From a bacterium (GTDB lineage: Bacteria > BMS3Abin14), in contig JALHUC010000316.1 of the NCBI GenBank assembly GCA_022865845.1, forward strand, positions 1-5,256: a stretch of 5,256 nucleotides of DNA, written 5' to 3'. A program made the position numbers and the translations under genes. Below, piece by piece: positions 5,198-5,256 of this stretch. Numbering within the stretch: position 1 is the first letter of the stretch; each line of letters begins with the position of its first letter. The notes under the pieces are model-generated. The model ran no database searches. It was not told the DNA's origin and saw nothing but the letters and a program-made list of their open reading frames with translations.

Positions 5198-5256
5198 CAG
5201 AAAGGCCTCTCCATTTTTTCTATTTCCGGATCTTCACTTGTGATCCGGTAACTGTC
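5197..5256 (-). CDS. C-terminal end of an upstream gene, identity uncertain
   Basis: Nineteen codons (DSYRITSEDPEIEKMERPF) run in from the right edge and end at TGA 5199-5197. They overlap the start of the small membrane gene by one base in a TGATG junction. The acidic, polar composition suits a C-terminal tail. From the usual neighbourhood of DUF5989, a NodU/CmcH-type carbamoyltransferase is the first guess, but no diagnostic motif of that family is in the visible part. The claim that it is coding rests on the open frame and the coupled junction only. Confidence 0.45.
   Translation of the reverse strand, partial: DSYRITSEDPEIEKMERPF
5226..5248. repeat. Perfect inverted repeat with a 7-bp stem
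   Basis: CCGGATC (5226-5232) and GATCCGG (5242-5248) are perfect reverse complements separated by nine bases. No T-tract follows on either strand, so it is not an intrinsic terminator. On the minus strand it lies about 30 nt before the start of the small membrane gene, inside the presumed end of the upstream gene. It could be an mRNA hairpin affecting coupling or stability, or chance. Confidence 0.4.

Overview
The window is a stretch of a bacterial cell-surface polysaccharide locus from a Gram-negative-type genome of roughly balanced GC. Four genes on the minus strand read, in transcription order: a family 2 sulfotransferase (3308-2658), a GT11 fucosyltransferase (2626-1754), a GT2 glycosyltransferase (1751-759) and the first part of a GT4 glycosyltransferase (597 to the left edge). 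The first three are tightly spaced (31 nt and 2 nt gaps) and probably form one operon. The GT4 follows a 161 bp gap that holds its own promoter candidate. The GT4 reading frame is broken by one extra base after codon 19.

To the right is a 591 bp non-coding region (3309-3899). It contains a promoter candidate for the sulfotransferase operon and then a compact repeat element (3413-3606): two inverted arrays of degenerate 7-bp units around a 3441-3527 core. The last 290 bp form the leader of a plus-strand gene, an inner-membrane-anchored SGNH/GDSL hydrolase (3900-5048).

That gene ends tail to tail with a 50-residue membrane protein on the minus strand (5197-5045) that looks like the DUF5989 family. 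The two stop codons share bases. The small gene is in turn coupled by a TGATG junction to a minus-strand gene of which only the last 19 codons lie in the window.

Taken together, the genes suggest synthesis and decoration of a fucosylated and possibly sulfated and acyl-modified surface glycan. Two or more glycosyltransferases would extend the repeat unit, the sulfotransferase would add sulfate from PAPS, and the SGNH protein would act on acyl groups outside the inner membrane. Taxonomy cannot be fixed from this sequence. From memory, heptad arrays of the GTCCAGA/CTGGACC kind occur between genes in Desulfobacterota/Geobacter-like genomes, so that is my weak preference.

No RNA genes, transposase, CRISPR array or convincing intrinsic terminator were found. 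The genes themselves belong to known families. The least explained items are the heptad element, the frameshift in the GT4, and the small membrane gene with its junctions.
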